Positions 26,302-34,184 of a stretch of DNA of 49,851 bases are shown here, in pieces; positions within the stretch are counted from its first letter, which is position 1; each line of letters opens with the position of its first letter. The translations under genes were made by a program, and so were the position numbers. The stretch is from Hyphomicrobiales bacterium. Its GTDB lineage: Bacteria > Pseudomonadota > Alphaproteobacteria > Rhizobiales > Beijerinckiaceae. The stretch spans positions 1 to 49,851 of the forward strand of contig JAPLOU010000021.1 in the NCBI GenBank assembly GCA_026400535.1, in the 5' to 3' direction. Under the pieces are notes generated by a model. It searched no databases. It was not told the DNA's origin and worked only from the letters and a program-made list of their open reading frames with translations.

Positions 26302-26759
26302 AGGTGACCCGGAAACCGCTGATCCGGGTCGCGCTGGAGGGTCGCTGCCCGACGATGTCGCTCACCGAAGTGCGCGTGCGCGGCCATTCTTTCGTTATCG
26401 ACGAACCACCCTACCGGCACGGCACCGATGTCGGTCCGACGCCGCTGGAGACAATGCTCGGTGCGCTGGTTGGCTGCACCAACGTGATTGCGCGACGGAT
26501 CGCGCATGAACTCAAAGTCGAGCTGATGATCGACGGCATCGAGGTGACAGGCATGCTCGACCATCGTGGCATCGATCAGGAAGCCGAGGTGCCGGTGCCG
26601 TTCCCGACCATCGACCTCAAGATCAAGGCGACGACCGGCGGCTCGGAAGCCGACATTGCCGAGATCCGCCGCCAGCTGAGTTCCCGCTGCCCGATGTCCG
26701 TCATTCTTCGGCAGGCGGGTTCGACCATCAATGAAGACTGGACCGTAACTTACCGTTGA
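26298..26759 (+). CDS. OsmC-family protein
   Basis: A 153-residue OsmC/Ohr-fold protein. The two cysteines expected for peroxide reduction are in GALVGCTNVIARR and SSRCPMSVILR. OsmC proteins reduce organic hydroperoxides with thiols; some members embedded in catabolic operons have unknown roles. It is linked by an ATGA overlap to the aldolase gene upstream. It may detoxify peroxides produced by the molybdenum hydroxylase or by ring oxidation (inference). Confidence 0.9.
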   Translation: MKVTRKPLIRVALEGRCPTMSLTEVRVRGHSFVIDEPPYRHGTDVGPTPLETMLGALVGCTNVIARRIAHELKVELMIDGIEVTGMLDHRGIDQEAEVPVPFPTIDLKIKATTGGSEADIAEIRRQLSSRCPMSVILRQAGSTINEDWTVTYR

Positions 26760-26771
26760 GGAACCGTTCCG

Positions 26772-27650
26772 ATGACGCTGCCCCGCGACCGCGCGCCATT
26801 CTCCGCCATTGTCGACCGCCAGCCGCTGAAGTTGCCGGGCAAGGCGCGCGTGGTCCTGTGGACCATCGTCAACCTGGAGGTCTGGGACATTTCCCGCCCC
26901 ATGGCCCGCCAGGTCATTCCTGCCCCCACCGGCCAGGTGCTGCTGCCGGACGTGCCGAACTGGAGCTGGCACGAATACGGGATGCGCGTCGGCGTCTGGC
27001 GCTTCTTCGACCTCTACCGCCGTCTGGGAATCCGCCCGACGCTCTCGCTCAATGCACGCGTCTGCGAAGATTACGAGCGCGTTGCGGCGGAGGCGCGGGA
27101 TGCCGGCTGGGAGTTCATGGGCCATGCCTATGAGCAGATGCCGATCCACAAGGTCGAGGATCAGCGCGGCATGATCCATCGCTCAATGGATGTCATCGAG
27201 ACGTTCACCGGCAAGCGGCCCATCGGCTGGCTCGGGCCCGGCCTCACGCAGACCTACGAGACGCCGGAGCTGCTCGCGGAAGCGGGCGTGAAATACATCG
27301 GCGACTGGGTCTGGGACGACGAGCCCTCAGTGATCCAGACCGCAAAGGGTCCCCTGACGACACTGCCCTATACGGTCGAGCTCAACGATATCCCGACCAT
27401 GATCGTGCAGCACCACGAAAGCGCCTACTGGGCGACCCGGTGCAAGGATTCCCTCGATCGTCTTCATGCCGAGGGGGGCGAGCGCGCCAAGATCATGGCG
27501 GTGGCCATCCATCCGTACATTTCCGGCCAGCCGCACCGGATCCGCTACCTCGAGGAGGTCTACGACTACGCCCGCTCGCTCGGTGACGTCGTGATGTGGA
27601 ACGGCGAGGAGATCTACGACTGGTACCAGACCGTCAAGGCAGGGACCTGA
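26772..27650 (+). CDS. NodB-type polysaccharide deacetylase family hydrolase, copy 1
   Basis: A 292-residue carbohydrate-esterase-4-fold protein of the PuuE/allantoinase-like branch. Recognisable features are VNLEVWD, PNWSWHEYGMRVG, EFMGHAYEQMP, GWLGPGLTQTYETPELL and a C-terminal VAIHPYISGQPHR. The classical TFDDG motif is replaced by VNLEVW, so the metal site differs from chitin deacetylases. PuuE-type members hydrolyse the cyclic amide allantoin, so a cyclic amide or N-acyl substrate is plausible. A paralogue with the same blocks lies 700 bases downstream. GAGG precedes the ATG. Confidence 0.88.
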   Translation: MTLPRDRAPFSAIVDRQPLKLPGKARVVLWTIVNLEVWDISRPMARQVIPAPTGQVLLPDVPNWSWHEYGMRVGVWRFFDLYRRLGIRPTLSLNARVCEDYERVAAEARDAGWEFMGHAYEQMPIHKVEDQRGMIHRSMDVIETFTGKRPIGWLGPGLTQTYETPELLAEAGVKYIGDWVWDDEPSVIQTAKGPLTTLPYTVELNDIPTMIVQHHESAYWATRCKDSLDRLHAEGGERAKIMAVAIHPYISGQPHRIRYLEEVYDYARSLGDVVMWNGEEIYDWYQTVKAGT

Positions 27651-27661
27651 GAACCGCCGCC

Positions 27662-28375
27662 ATGACCAGCCCGGCCCCAGCCTATGCTGTACCCCAGCCT
27701 GAGGTCATCGCATTGCCGGTGACAGGGAGCGCTTCGCTGTTTCCGGTGCGACGCATCTATTGCGTCGGCAGGAACTATGTCGAGCACATCCGCGAGATGA
27801 AGGAAGGGGACGAGCGCGACCCGCCCTTCTTCTTCCAGAAGCCGCGCGATGCGATCGTCATGTCGGGTGCCACGATTCCCTATCCGGTCGGCACCGCCGA
27901 TTTCCAGCACGAGATCGAACTGGTCATCGCCATCGGCAAAGGCGGGCGCGCCATTCGCGGCGCCCATGCGCTGGACCACGTCTACGGCTATGCCATCGGC
28001 ATCGATTTGACGCGTCGCGACCGCCAGGTCGACATGCGCAAGCGCATGCTCCCCTGGGAGGCCGGCAAGGCCTTCGATCGCTCTGCGCCCTGTGGGCCTG
28101 TTCACCTGGCAGCATTGGTCGGTCACCGCCTGGACGGCGCGATAACCCTGTCGGTCAACGGACGGGAGCGCCAGCGCGGGGATCTCTCGCAGATGATCTG
28201 GAACGTGCCGGAGATCGTCGCCAAGCTCTCGGAGGATTACACCATCGAAGCCGGCGACATCATCATGACGGGCACCCCGGCAGGCGTCGGCCCGGTCGTC
28301 CCTGGCGATGAGATGACCGGAGCCATCGACGGACTGGGCAAGATCTCGATCGTGATCGGCAAGGGGGAGGCCTGA
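27662..28375 (+). CDS. Fumarylacetoacetate hydrolase family protein
   Basis: A 237-residue FAH-fold enzyme. The metal-binding pattern shows as GRNYVEHIREM, then DFQHEIELVIAI (Glu-x-Glu) and GIDLTRRD; GTPAGVGPV closes the active site. The family includes 2-hydroxyhepta-dienedioate isomerases, oxaloacetate decarboxylases and acylpyruvases that act on ring-cleavage products. It sits between the two deacetylase paralogues. The ATG at 27662 is 11 bases after the preceding stop, and the next gene begins one base after its own stop. The substrate is probably a 2-oxo-diacid produced upstream in the pathway (inference). Confidence 0.92.
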   Translation: MTSPAPAYAVPQPEVIALPVTGSASLFPVRRIYCVGRNYVEHIREMKEGDERDPPFFFQKPRDAIVMSGATIPYPVGTADFQHEIELVIAIGKGGRAIRGAHALDHVYGYAIGIDLTRRDRQVDMRKRMLPWEAGKAFDRSAPCGPVHLAALVGHRLDGAITLSVNGRERQRGDLSQMIWNVPEIVAKLSEDYTIEAGDIIMTGTPAGVGPVVPGDEMTGAIDGLGKISIVIGKGEA

Positions 28376-28376
28376 T

Positions 28377-29267
28377 ATGCTGCCGACCGAACGCATCGCC
28401 TTTTCGGCGATTTCCGAGCGTCCGAGGCTGATCCTGCCAGGTGGCAAGCGGCTTGCTGTCTGGCTCATCGTCAATGTCGAGGAATGGAATCCGAAGGAAA
28501 CCATGCCGCGCACTGTGCTGACGCCACCGGCCGGCGGCTCGCCGATGCCCGACATCCCGAACTGGGCCTGGCACGAGTATGGCAACCGCGTCGGCTTCTG
28601 GCGGATGCTGGAGGTGATCGATCACTATGCGCTGCCGGCGGTCCTCGCCATCAACGGCTCGGCGATCCACGCCTATGAGCCGATCGCAGCCGCCGCCAGG
28701 AAACGCGACTGGGAGTTCATGGGTCACGGCTATACCCAGAAGAACATGCAGAAGGTGCCTGACGAGCGCGAGGACATCGCCAAGACCACCGATGCCATCC
28801 AGTCCTACACGGGCAAGCGTCCGCGTGGCTGGCTTGGCCCCGGCCTGACGGAAACCTGGGAGACGCCCGATCTCCTGCACGAGGCGGGCTACGACTATCT
28901 CTGCGACTGGGTGCTCGACGATCAGCCGGTCGAGTTGAAGACCCGCGGCGGTTCCATCGTCAACATTCCCTACACGCAGGAATGCAACGACGTCGCCATG
29001 ATGCTCATCCAGCATCACAAGGCTTCCGAATACTACGACCGGGCCATCGACCAGTTCGACCAGCTTTATGCCGATGCCCGCGATTCCGCCCGCGTGATGG
29101 CGCTCGTGGTCCACCCCTACATCATGGGCGCGCCGCACCGGTTGAAGCACTTCGCCCGCATCTTCGAACATCTCGGACGCCACGAGGGCGTCGCCTACAT
29201 GAGCGGCGAGCAGATCTACGACTGGTACCTCAGCCAGAGGCCGCAAGCGGTCGGCGGAGTCCGCTGA
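28377..29267 (+). CDS. NodB-type polysaccharide deacetylase family hydrolase, copy 2
   Basis: A 296-residue paralogue of the gene at 26772. It shares the block order VNVEEWN, PNWAWHEYGNRVG, EFMGHGYTQKN, GWLGPGLTETWETPDLL and VHPYIMGAPHR, but differs at many positions, so this is not a recent duplication. As in copy 1, the TFDDG motif is replaced, here by VNVEEW. Two divergent copies in one operon suggest two successive amide hydrolyses, or one heteromeric enzyme. Its TGA shares a base with the ATG of the permease gene that follows. Confidence 0.88.
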   Translation: MLPTERIAFSAISERPRLILPGGKRLAVWLIVNVEEWNPKETMPRTVLTPPAGGSPMPDIPNWAWHEYGNRVGFWRMLEVIDHYALPAVLAINGSAIHAYEPIAAAARKRDWEFMGHGYTQKNMQKVPDEREDIAKTTDAIQSYTGKRPRGWLGPGLTETWETPDLLHEAGYDYLCDWVLDDQPVELKTRGGSIVNIPYTQECNDVAMMLIQHHKASEYYDRAIDQFDQLYADARDSARVMALVVHPYIMGAPHRLKHFARIFEHLGRHEGVAYMSGEQIYDWYLSQRPQAVGGVR

Positions 29268-30127
29268 TGGGCGCTCTGAATGCCTTCCAGATCCTGAACG
29301 GCCTGACCTTCGCGGGGCTCCTGTTCATCGTGGCCTCCGGGTTCACGTTGATCTTCGGCCTTCTGCGCATCGTGAACCTCGCCCACGGCGCCCTGTATCT
29401 CTCCGGGGGCTATGTCGGCTACACGGTCGCCAGCCTAACCGGCAGTTTCATTGCCGGCATCTTCGGCGCCATGGTCGTCATCGCAATCATCGGCTTCGTG
29501 CTTGATCAGGGTCTTCTTCGCTTCGTCCGCGGCTATGAACTGCGTCAGGTGCTGTTGACCCTCGGCGTCGCCTTCATCCTCAACGACATGGCGCTGGTCA
29601 TCTGGGGCGGCGATACGTTCACCGTTCCTGTTCCTGAATTCCTGCGCGGCGCGGTCAATCTCGGCGGGATTTTCTACCCCAAGTACCGGCTCTTCGTTCT
29701 CGCCCTCGGCATCGCGGTCTTCATCCTGCTCTGGCTCCTGCTCAATCGCACCCGTCTGGGCGCACTGATCCGGGCCGGGGTCGACGACGCCGAGACCGTC
29801 GCGGCCATGGGGATCAACATCCGCCTCATCTTCATGATTACCTTCATGCTCGGCGCGGCCCTCGCCGGGCTCGGCGGCACGGTCGGCGGCGCCTTCCTCA
29901 CGCTCTATCCGAGCGCCGATTCCGAGATCCTCGTCTTCTCCCTCGCGGTCGTGATCATCGGAGGCCGGGGATCGCTGGTTGGTGCGGCGATTGGTGCTCT
30001 GATGGTTGGCATGCTGAATTCAGTTGGCCAGGTCATGTTTCCGGAACTTGCCTATTTCGTGATTTTCGGCCCGATGGCGCTGATCCTCGCCTTCCGACCC
30101 CTCGGGCTGTTCGGGAGGGCTGCATGA
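29267..30127 (+). CDS. Branched-chain amino acid-type ABC permease (LivH-like)
   Basis: A 286-residue inner-membrane permease of the LivH family with about eight hydrophobic segments. Typical features are the N-terminal GFTLIFGLLRIVNLAHGAL and the coupling segment AETVAAMGINIRLIFM; VVIIGGRGSLVGAAIG lies near the end. It forms the importer pore with the LivM-like partner, whose gene overlaps it by four bases. TGATG coupling to the deacetylase upstream places transport and catabolism in one transcript. Liv-type importers carry many amides, ureas and aromatic acids besides amino acids. Confidence 0.95.
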   Translation: MGALNAFQILNGLTFAGLLFIVASGFTLIFGLLRIVNLAHGALYLSGGYVGYTVASLTGSFIAGIFGAMVVIAIIGFVLDQGLLRFVRGYELRQVLLTLGVAFILNDMALVIWGGDTFTVPVPEFLRGAVNLGGIFYPKYRLFVLALGIAVFILLWLLLNRTRLGALIRAGVDDAETVAAMGINIRLIFMITFMLGAALAGLGGTVGGAFLTLYPSADSEILVFSLAVVIIGGRGSLVGAAIGALMVGMLNSVGQVMFPELAYFVIFGPMALILAFRPLGLFGRAA

Positions 30128-31110
30128 GCCGCGATCTCGCCTCTGTTCCCGCCGGCGCCGGTCCTACAGGTCCGTCGGCCGTGGCGCTGACGCCCGCGCG
30201 GATCATCGCGATCGCCATTGCCGGGCTTGCCCTCGTCTGCGTGCCTTACCTGCTGCCGAACTACTATGTCAGCATCGCAACGCAGGTCCTGATCTTTGCC
30301 GTCCTCGCCATGTCGATCGACATCCTCGCGGGCTATACGGGCCGTACGCCGCTCGGTCATGGCGCCATCTTCGGCACCGCGACCTATGTCACGATTTATT
30401 GGTCGACCACGCTCGGCGGGTCGCCCTGGACCGGCATGCTGATCGGCGTCGCAGCGGCCACGACCGTCGCGGCCATTTTCGCTCTGCTGGCGATCCGCAC
30501 CTCCGGCGTCTACTTCCTGCTGCTGACACTCGCCCTCGGCATGATCGTCTGGGGCGTATGTCTGCGCTGGACCAGCGTGACGGGCGGAGAGAACGGGATC
30601 CGCGGGTCGGTGCGGCCCATGTTCATCGCCACCCATTCCGCCTTCTACTACCTGGTCCTGGCGGCCGTGGCGGCGATCACCTTCGTGATGTGGCGGTTCG
30701 TGAACTCACCCTTCGGCCTGACCCTGCGCGGCATCAAGGATTCCGAGAGCCGCATGCGCAGCCTCGGCTACAACGTGCCGCTGCATCTGTTCATCGCGTT
30801 CACGGTGTCCGGGTTCTTCGCTGGCATCGCTGGAGCGATCTACGCGATGTTCAACAGCTTCGTGAGCCCGTCGACAGTCGCGCTCACCCAGTCGGTCGCC
30901 GGCCTTCTGATGGCAATCACCGGGGGAATCGGCACGCTGTTCGGCTCTTTCGTCGGCGCCGCCGCGATCATCTCGCTCGAGAATTTCGTCAGCTCCTACA
31001 CCGAACGCTGGCTGAGCATTCTCGGGCTCATGTTTGTCCTGATCATGGTCTTCGCGCCGGAAGGGATCGTCGGTCGCATCCGCATGATCCTTGCACGGAG
31101 CAAGGGATGA
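30124..31110 (+). CDS. Branched-chain amino acid-type ABC permease (LivM-like)
   Basis: A 328-residue LivM-family permease. It shows the family segments AMSIDILAGYTGRTPLGHGA and the coupling loop LRGIKDSESRMRSLGYN. GGIGTLFGSFVGAAAI lies near the C-terminus. Its first 25 residues are Ala/Pro-rich and precede the first membrane span. The ATG overlaps the LivH-like stop (ATGA). A 70-base gap with a strong GGAGG then leads to the binding-protein gene. Confidence 0.95.
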   Translation: MSRDLASVPAGAGPTGPSAVALTPARIIAIAIAGLALVCVPYLLPNYYVSIATQVLIFAVLAMSIDILAGYTGRTPLGHGAIFGTATYVTIYWSTTLGGSPWTGMLIGVAAATTVAAIFALLAIRTSGVYFLLLTLALGMIVWGVCLRWTSVTGGENGIRGSVRPMFIATHSAFYYLVLAAVAAITFVMWRFVNSPFGLTLRGIKDSESRMRSLGYNVPLHLFIAFTVSGFFAGIAGAIYAMFNSFVSPSTVALTQSVAGLLMAITGGIGTLFGSFVGAAAIISLENFVSSYTERWLSILGLMFVLIMVFAPEGIVGRIRMILARSKG

Positions 31111-31180
31111 CGCGCCGTCCCGGCGCATCGAAGAGACAAGGATGCCGGCTTGCGGCTTCTTGGTTTAGCTGGAGGTTACA

Positions 31181-32440
31181 ATGGATCGCAGACGTTTCTT
31201 GACCACCACTGCCCTGGGGCTGGCCGCCGGCGCTTCGGGCACGTTCCCGATGCCCCATCTCGCCAGGGCCCAGGCCGCTCCCATCCGCATCGGCCTGCTC
31301 GCTCCCCTCACGGGCGTAGTTGCTGCCGGCGGCCGCGAGATGGTCGACGGCTTCAATATGTTCTGGGAGGAGAACAAATCCGAAGTCGCCGGCCGCAAGA
31401 TCGAGGTGGTCGTCGAGGACGACGGCTCGAACCCGGACGTCTCGCTGCAAAAGGCCCGCCGTCTCGTCGAGCAGGGCAAGGTCGACATGCTGTTCGGCAA
31501 CCTGCTGGCCAATACCGGGCTTGCCGTCGCGAACTACGTGAAGGGCACTGGCACGCCCTATTTCATCCCGATCATCGCCGCCGACGATCTGACGCAGCGC
31601 CAGCGCATCCCGAACGTCATCCGGGTGGCGGGTTACACGGCTAGCCAGACAACCCGGCCGCTCGCCGATTGGGCGCTGAAGCAGGGCTACAAGAAGATTG
31701 CCACTGTCAGCCAGGACTACACCTTCGGCCATGAACAGTGCGGCGGCTTCGCCCAGCGTTTCACCGAAGGCGGCGGGCAGATCGTCGGCCAGTTCTGGCA
31801 TCCGCTCAACACCGCGGATTTCAGCCCCTATCTCGGACAGCTCGCCAATGCTGGTGCCGACGCCGTCTTCGCGATGGAGACGGGTGCCGATGCCACGCGA
31901 TTCATGCAGCAATACGCGAATTTCGGCCTGAAGGGACGCATTCCGCTGCTGGGTGCCATGAACATGACGGACCAGTCAGTGATCCGCACCATGGGCGCCG
32001 AGGTCGACGGCATCGTCTCCTGCGCGCATTTTGCCGAAGGGTCCGACAACGCGGTCACCCGCGCCTTCGTCCAGCGCCACACCGACAAGTACCAGAAGAT
32101 GCCTTCGCTTTATGGGTTCTCGATGTATTCCGGAGCCATGTGGGTCGCGGAGGCGCTGAAGACCATCGGCGGCAGGACGGACGACCGTGCCCTCCTGCTC
32201 GAGACCGTCCTGAAGACCGAACTGACCGGCTCGCCGCTCGGTCGCCCGGTGAAGCTCGACAGCTTCGGCAACCCCGTCTACGACCTGTATATCCGCAAGG
32301 TGCAGCGCGGGTCCGATGGCAAGTTCTGGAACGTGCCGATTGAGACCTTCCCGAACTATTCGCAGTTCGGCCCTTATAATCCGGCGGAATACATGAAGCA
32401 GCCGCCCTATTCGCGCACGTTCCAGGGCATCCAGCGCTGA
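31181..32440 (+). CDS. Liv-type periplasmic substrate-binding protein
   Basis: A 419-residue type I periplasmic binding protein of the LivK/AmiC superfamily. The N-terminus MDRRRFLTTTALGLAAG is a Tat-type signal (RRRFL), with a probable cut after ARAQA. The mature part begins IRIGLLAPLTGVVAAGG, the usual first strand and ligand loop. GGAGG lies five bases before the ATG, the best ribosome-binding site in the operon, fitting the high expression that binding proteins need. Urea- and amide-binding relatives exist. The ligand here is unknown but is presumably the substrate of the surrounding hydrolases. Confidence 0.94.
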   Translation: MDRRRFLTTTALGLAAGASGTFPMPHLARAQAAPIRIGLLAPLTGVVAAGGREMVDGFNMFWEENKSEVAGRKIEVVVEDDGSNPDVSLQKARRLVEQGKVDMLFGNLLANTGLAVANYVKGTGTPYFIPIIAADDLTQRQRIPNVIRVAGYTASQTTRPLADWALKQGYKKIATVSQDYTFGHEQCGGFAQRFTEGGGQIVGQFWHPLNTADFSPYLGQLANAGADAVFAMETGADATRFMQQYANFGLKGRIPLLGAMNMTDQSVIRTMGAEVDGIVSCAHFAEGSDNAVTRAFVQRHTDKYQKMPSLYGFSMYSGAMWVAEALKTIGGRTDDRALLLETVLKTELTGSPLGRPVKLDSFGNPVYDLYIRKVQRGSDGKFWNVPIETFPNYSQFGPYNPAEYMKQPPYSRTFQGIQR

Positions 32441-32457
32441 GCGAGCATCGCCTCATT

Positions 32458-32483
32458 CCGGCGGGCGGCTCGTCGCCCGCCGG
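32458..32483 (+). other. Intercistronic hairpin after the binding-protein gene
   Basis: Perfect nine-base arms CCGGCGGGC (32458-32466) and GCCCGCCGG (32475-32483) with an eight-base loop, lying 17 bases after the binding-protein stop and before the ATPase gene. There is no T-run, so it is not a full terminator. Such hairpins often protect the upstream message from 3' decay and raise binding-protein levels above those of the other transporter parts. Confidence 0.65.
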
Positions 32484-32510
32484 ATCTTCCTGCGAAACAG
32501 GCCAGGTAGC

Positions 32511-33266
32511 GTGACCAAACAGCTCATCCTCGACAATGTCACCGTCCAGTTCGGTGGCCTGAAGGCTGTCGACGGGGTTTCGACCGCAATCGCCATGGGC
32601 GAGCGACGGGCCATCATCGGGCCCAATGGCGCCGGCAAGACGACACTCTTCAATGCGATTACCGGTGTCGTCATGGCGACCGCCGGAAAGGTTGTCTTCG
32701 AAGGTGAGGACGTTACCCGCTCTCCCGTCCATGCCCGTGCGGCCAAGGGCATGAGCCGCACCTTCCAGATCACCAACCTGTTTCCGAACCTCTCTGTTCG
32801 CGACAATATGAGGCTAGCGATCCGCGGCCTGTCCAGGGCGAAGTTTTCGCTGCTCGGTCGGCCGGAACTCACGGCGGCAGACGATGCCGAGGTCGAGCGG
32901 GCGCTTGGCCTGTCGCGGCTCGTCGGCCGGTCCGACACGCTCGTGAAGGAACTGTCCTACGGCGAGCAGCGCCAGCTTGAAATGGCCATGGCGCTCGTTG
33001 CCCGGCCGCGGATCCTGCTGCTCGACGAACCTGCTGCCGGCCTGTCGCCCGCCGAGAGGGTGATCGTCGCCGACATTATCCGCTCGCTCCCGCGCGATCT
33101 CACGATGATCATCATCGAGCATGACATGGACCTGGCGCTCGGCCTCGTCGACTGGGTGACGGTCCTCAACAACGGACACCTTCTGGTCGAAGCCGCTCCC
33201 GCGGATATCCGAGGCAACAAGGCCGTGCAGGACGTCTATCTGGGGAAGGCGCGGCGTCATGCTTGA
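32511..33266 (+). CDS. Liv-type ABC importer ATPase (LivG-like)
   Basis: A 251-residue ATPase with Walker A GPNGAGKTT, the LivG-specific SRTFQITNLFPNLSVRDN, the signature LSYGEQRQLEMAMAL, Walker B LLLDEPAAGLSP and the H-loop in IIEHDMD. The start is GTG at 32511. Its end overlaps the next ATPase gene by eight bases. It pairs with the LivF-like protein to drive the LivH/LivM-like pore. Confidence 0.95.
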   Translation: MTKQLILDNVTVQFGGLKAVDGVSTAIAMGERRAIIGPNGAGKTTLFNAITGVVMATAGKVVFEGEDVTRSPVHARAAKGMSRTFQITNLFPNLSVRDNMRLAIRGLSRAKFSLLGRPELTAADDAEVERALGLSRLVGRSDTLVKELSYGEQRQLEMAMALVARPRILLLDEPAAGLSPAERVIVADIIRSLPRDLTMIIIEHDMDLALGLVDWVTVLNNGHLLVEAAPADIRGNKAVQDVYLGKARRHA

Positions 33267-33963
33267 GGTCTCGGATCTTCAGAGCTTCTACGGGTCCGCC
33301 CATGTCATTCAGGGGGCATCGCTGACGGTCCGTGAGAAGGAGGCGGTCGCGCTTCTCGGGCGGAACGGCATGGGCAAGACGACCTTGATCCGTTCGATCA
33401 TGGGGCTTGCTCCGCCGGAGGTGCGTGGCGGTTCAGTGAAGTGGAAGGGGGAGGAGATCCTCGGGCTGCCATCTCACCAGATTGCCCGGCGCGGCATCGC
33501 CATCGTGCCGCAGGGGCGGCGCCTGTTCCAATCCCTGACCGTCACCGAGCATCTCACCACTCTCAAGCCCGAAAGCGTCAAGTCCGGCTGGACTGTCGCC
33601 AAGGCCTTCGAGTTCTTTCCGCGGCTGGGGGAGCGACGCCAGCATCGCGGCAGCCAGCTCTCCGGTGGCGAGCGGCAGATGCTCGCCGTCGCCCGTGCCT
33701 TGATGATCGATCCCGAACTGATCCTGATGGACGAACCCTCGGAGGGCCTTGCGCCAGTCATGGTGCAGAACCTCGAGGACATCATCCTCGAGCTTAAGCG
33801 CTCGGGGCTCGGGATTCTCCTGGTCGAGCAGAACCTCTACAGCGCCCTCGCCGTCGCCGACCGTGTCTACGTGCTGGAGACCGGGCGCGTCGTCTATGCC
33901 GCGCTGGCCTCGGAGGTCGAGGCGGAGCCGGAACGGCTCACCAAATTCCTTGGAGTTCACTGA
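33259..33963 (+). CDS. Liv-type ABC importer ATPase (LivF-like)
   Basis: A 234-residue ATPase with Walker A GRNGMGKTT, FYGSAHVIQGASL at the N-terminus and IVPQGRRLFQSLTVTEHL. The signature is LSGGERQMLAVARAL and Walker B is LILMDEPSEGLAP; LVEQN is the H-loop variant typical of LivF. It completes the importer. Its stop shares a base with the ATG of the AtzG-like gene, tying transport to the second amidase. Confidence 0.95.
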   Translation: MLEVSDLQSFYGSAHVIQGASLTVREKEAVALLGRNGMGKTTLIRSIMGLAPPEVRGGSVKWKGEEILGLPSHQIARRGIAIVPQGRRLFQSLTVTEHLTTLKPESVKSGWTVAKAFEFFPRLGERRQHRGSQLSGGERQMLAVARALMIDPELILMDEPSEGLAPVMVQNLEDIILELKRSGLGILLVEQNLYSALAVADRVYVLETGRVVYAALASEVEAEPERLTKFLGVH

Positions 33964-34184
33964 TGCAACCCGCAGATCCGTTCGGCGTCGTTGCGACGCA
34001 AGAAAATGCCGTGGTCATGGATCCGACGAGGCTCGCCCGCCACGCGGCCTTCGTCGCGGAGATGAATGCCACCGTCTCCGCTTTCGCTTTCGAGCGACTT
34101 CAGCTTGGTGATGCCCCCTGGAGCCTGCACACGCTGCGGCTCGCGGCTGCCACGGCACCGGGCCAGCCGGCAGACCCGGCATGA
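33963..34184 (+). CDS. GatC/AtzG-like small protein paired with second amidase
   Basis: A 73-residue protein encoded between the LivF-like ATPase (TGATG junction) and an amidase (ATGA junction). Size, position and the helical segment MDPTRLARHAAFVAEMNATV fit an AtzG/GatC-like amidase partner. It is not obviously similar to the 66-residue protein at 14591, so the two pairs are probably not a simple duplication. The function is inferred from context. Confidence 0.6.
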   Translation: MQPADPFGVVATQENAVVMDPTRLARHAAFVAEMNATVSAFAFERLQLGDAPWSLHTLRLAAATAPGQPADPA

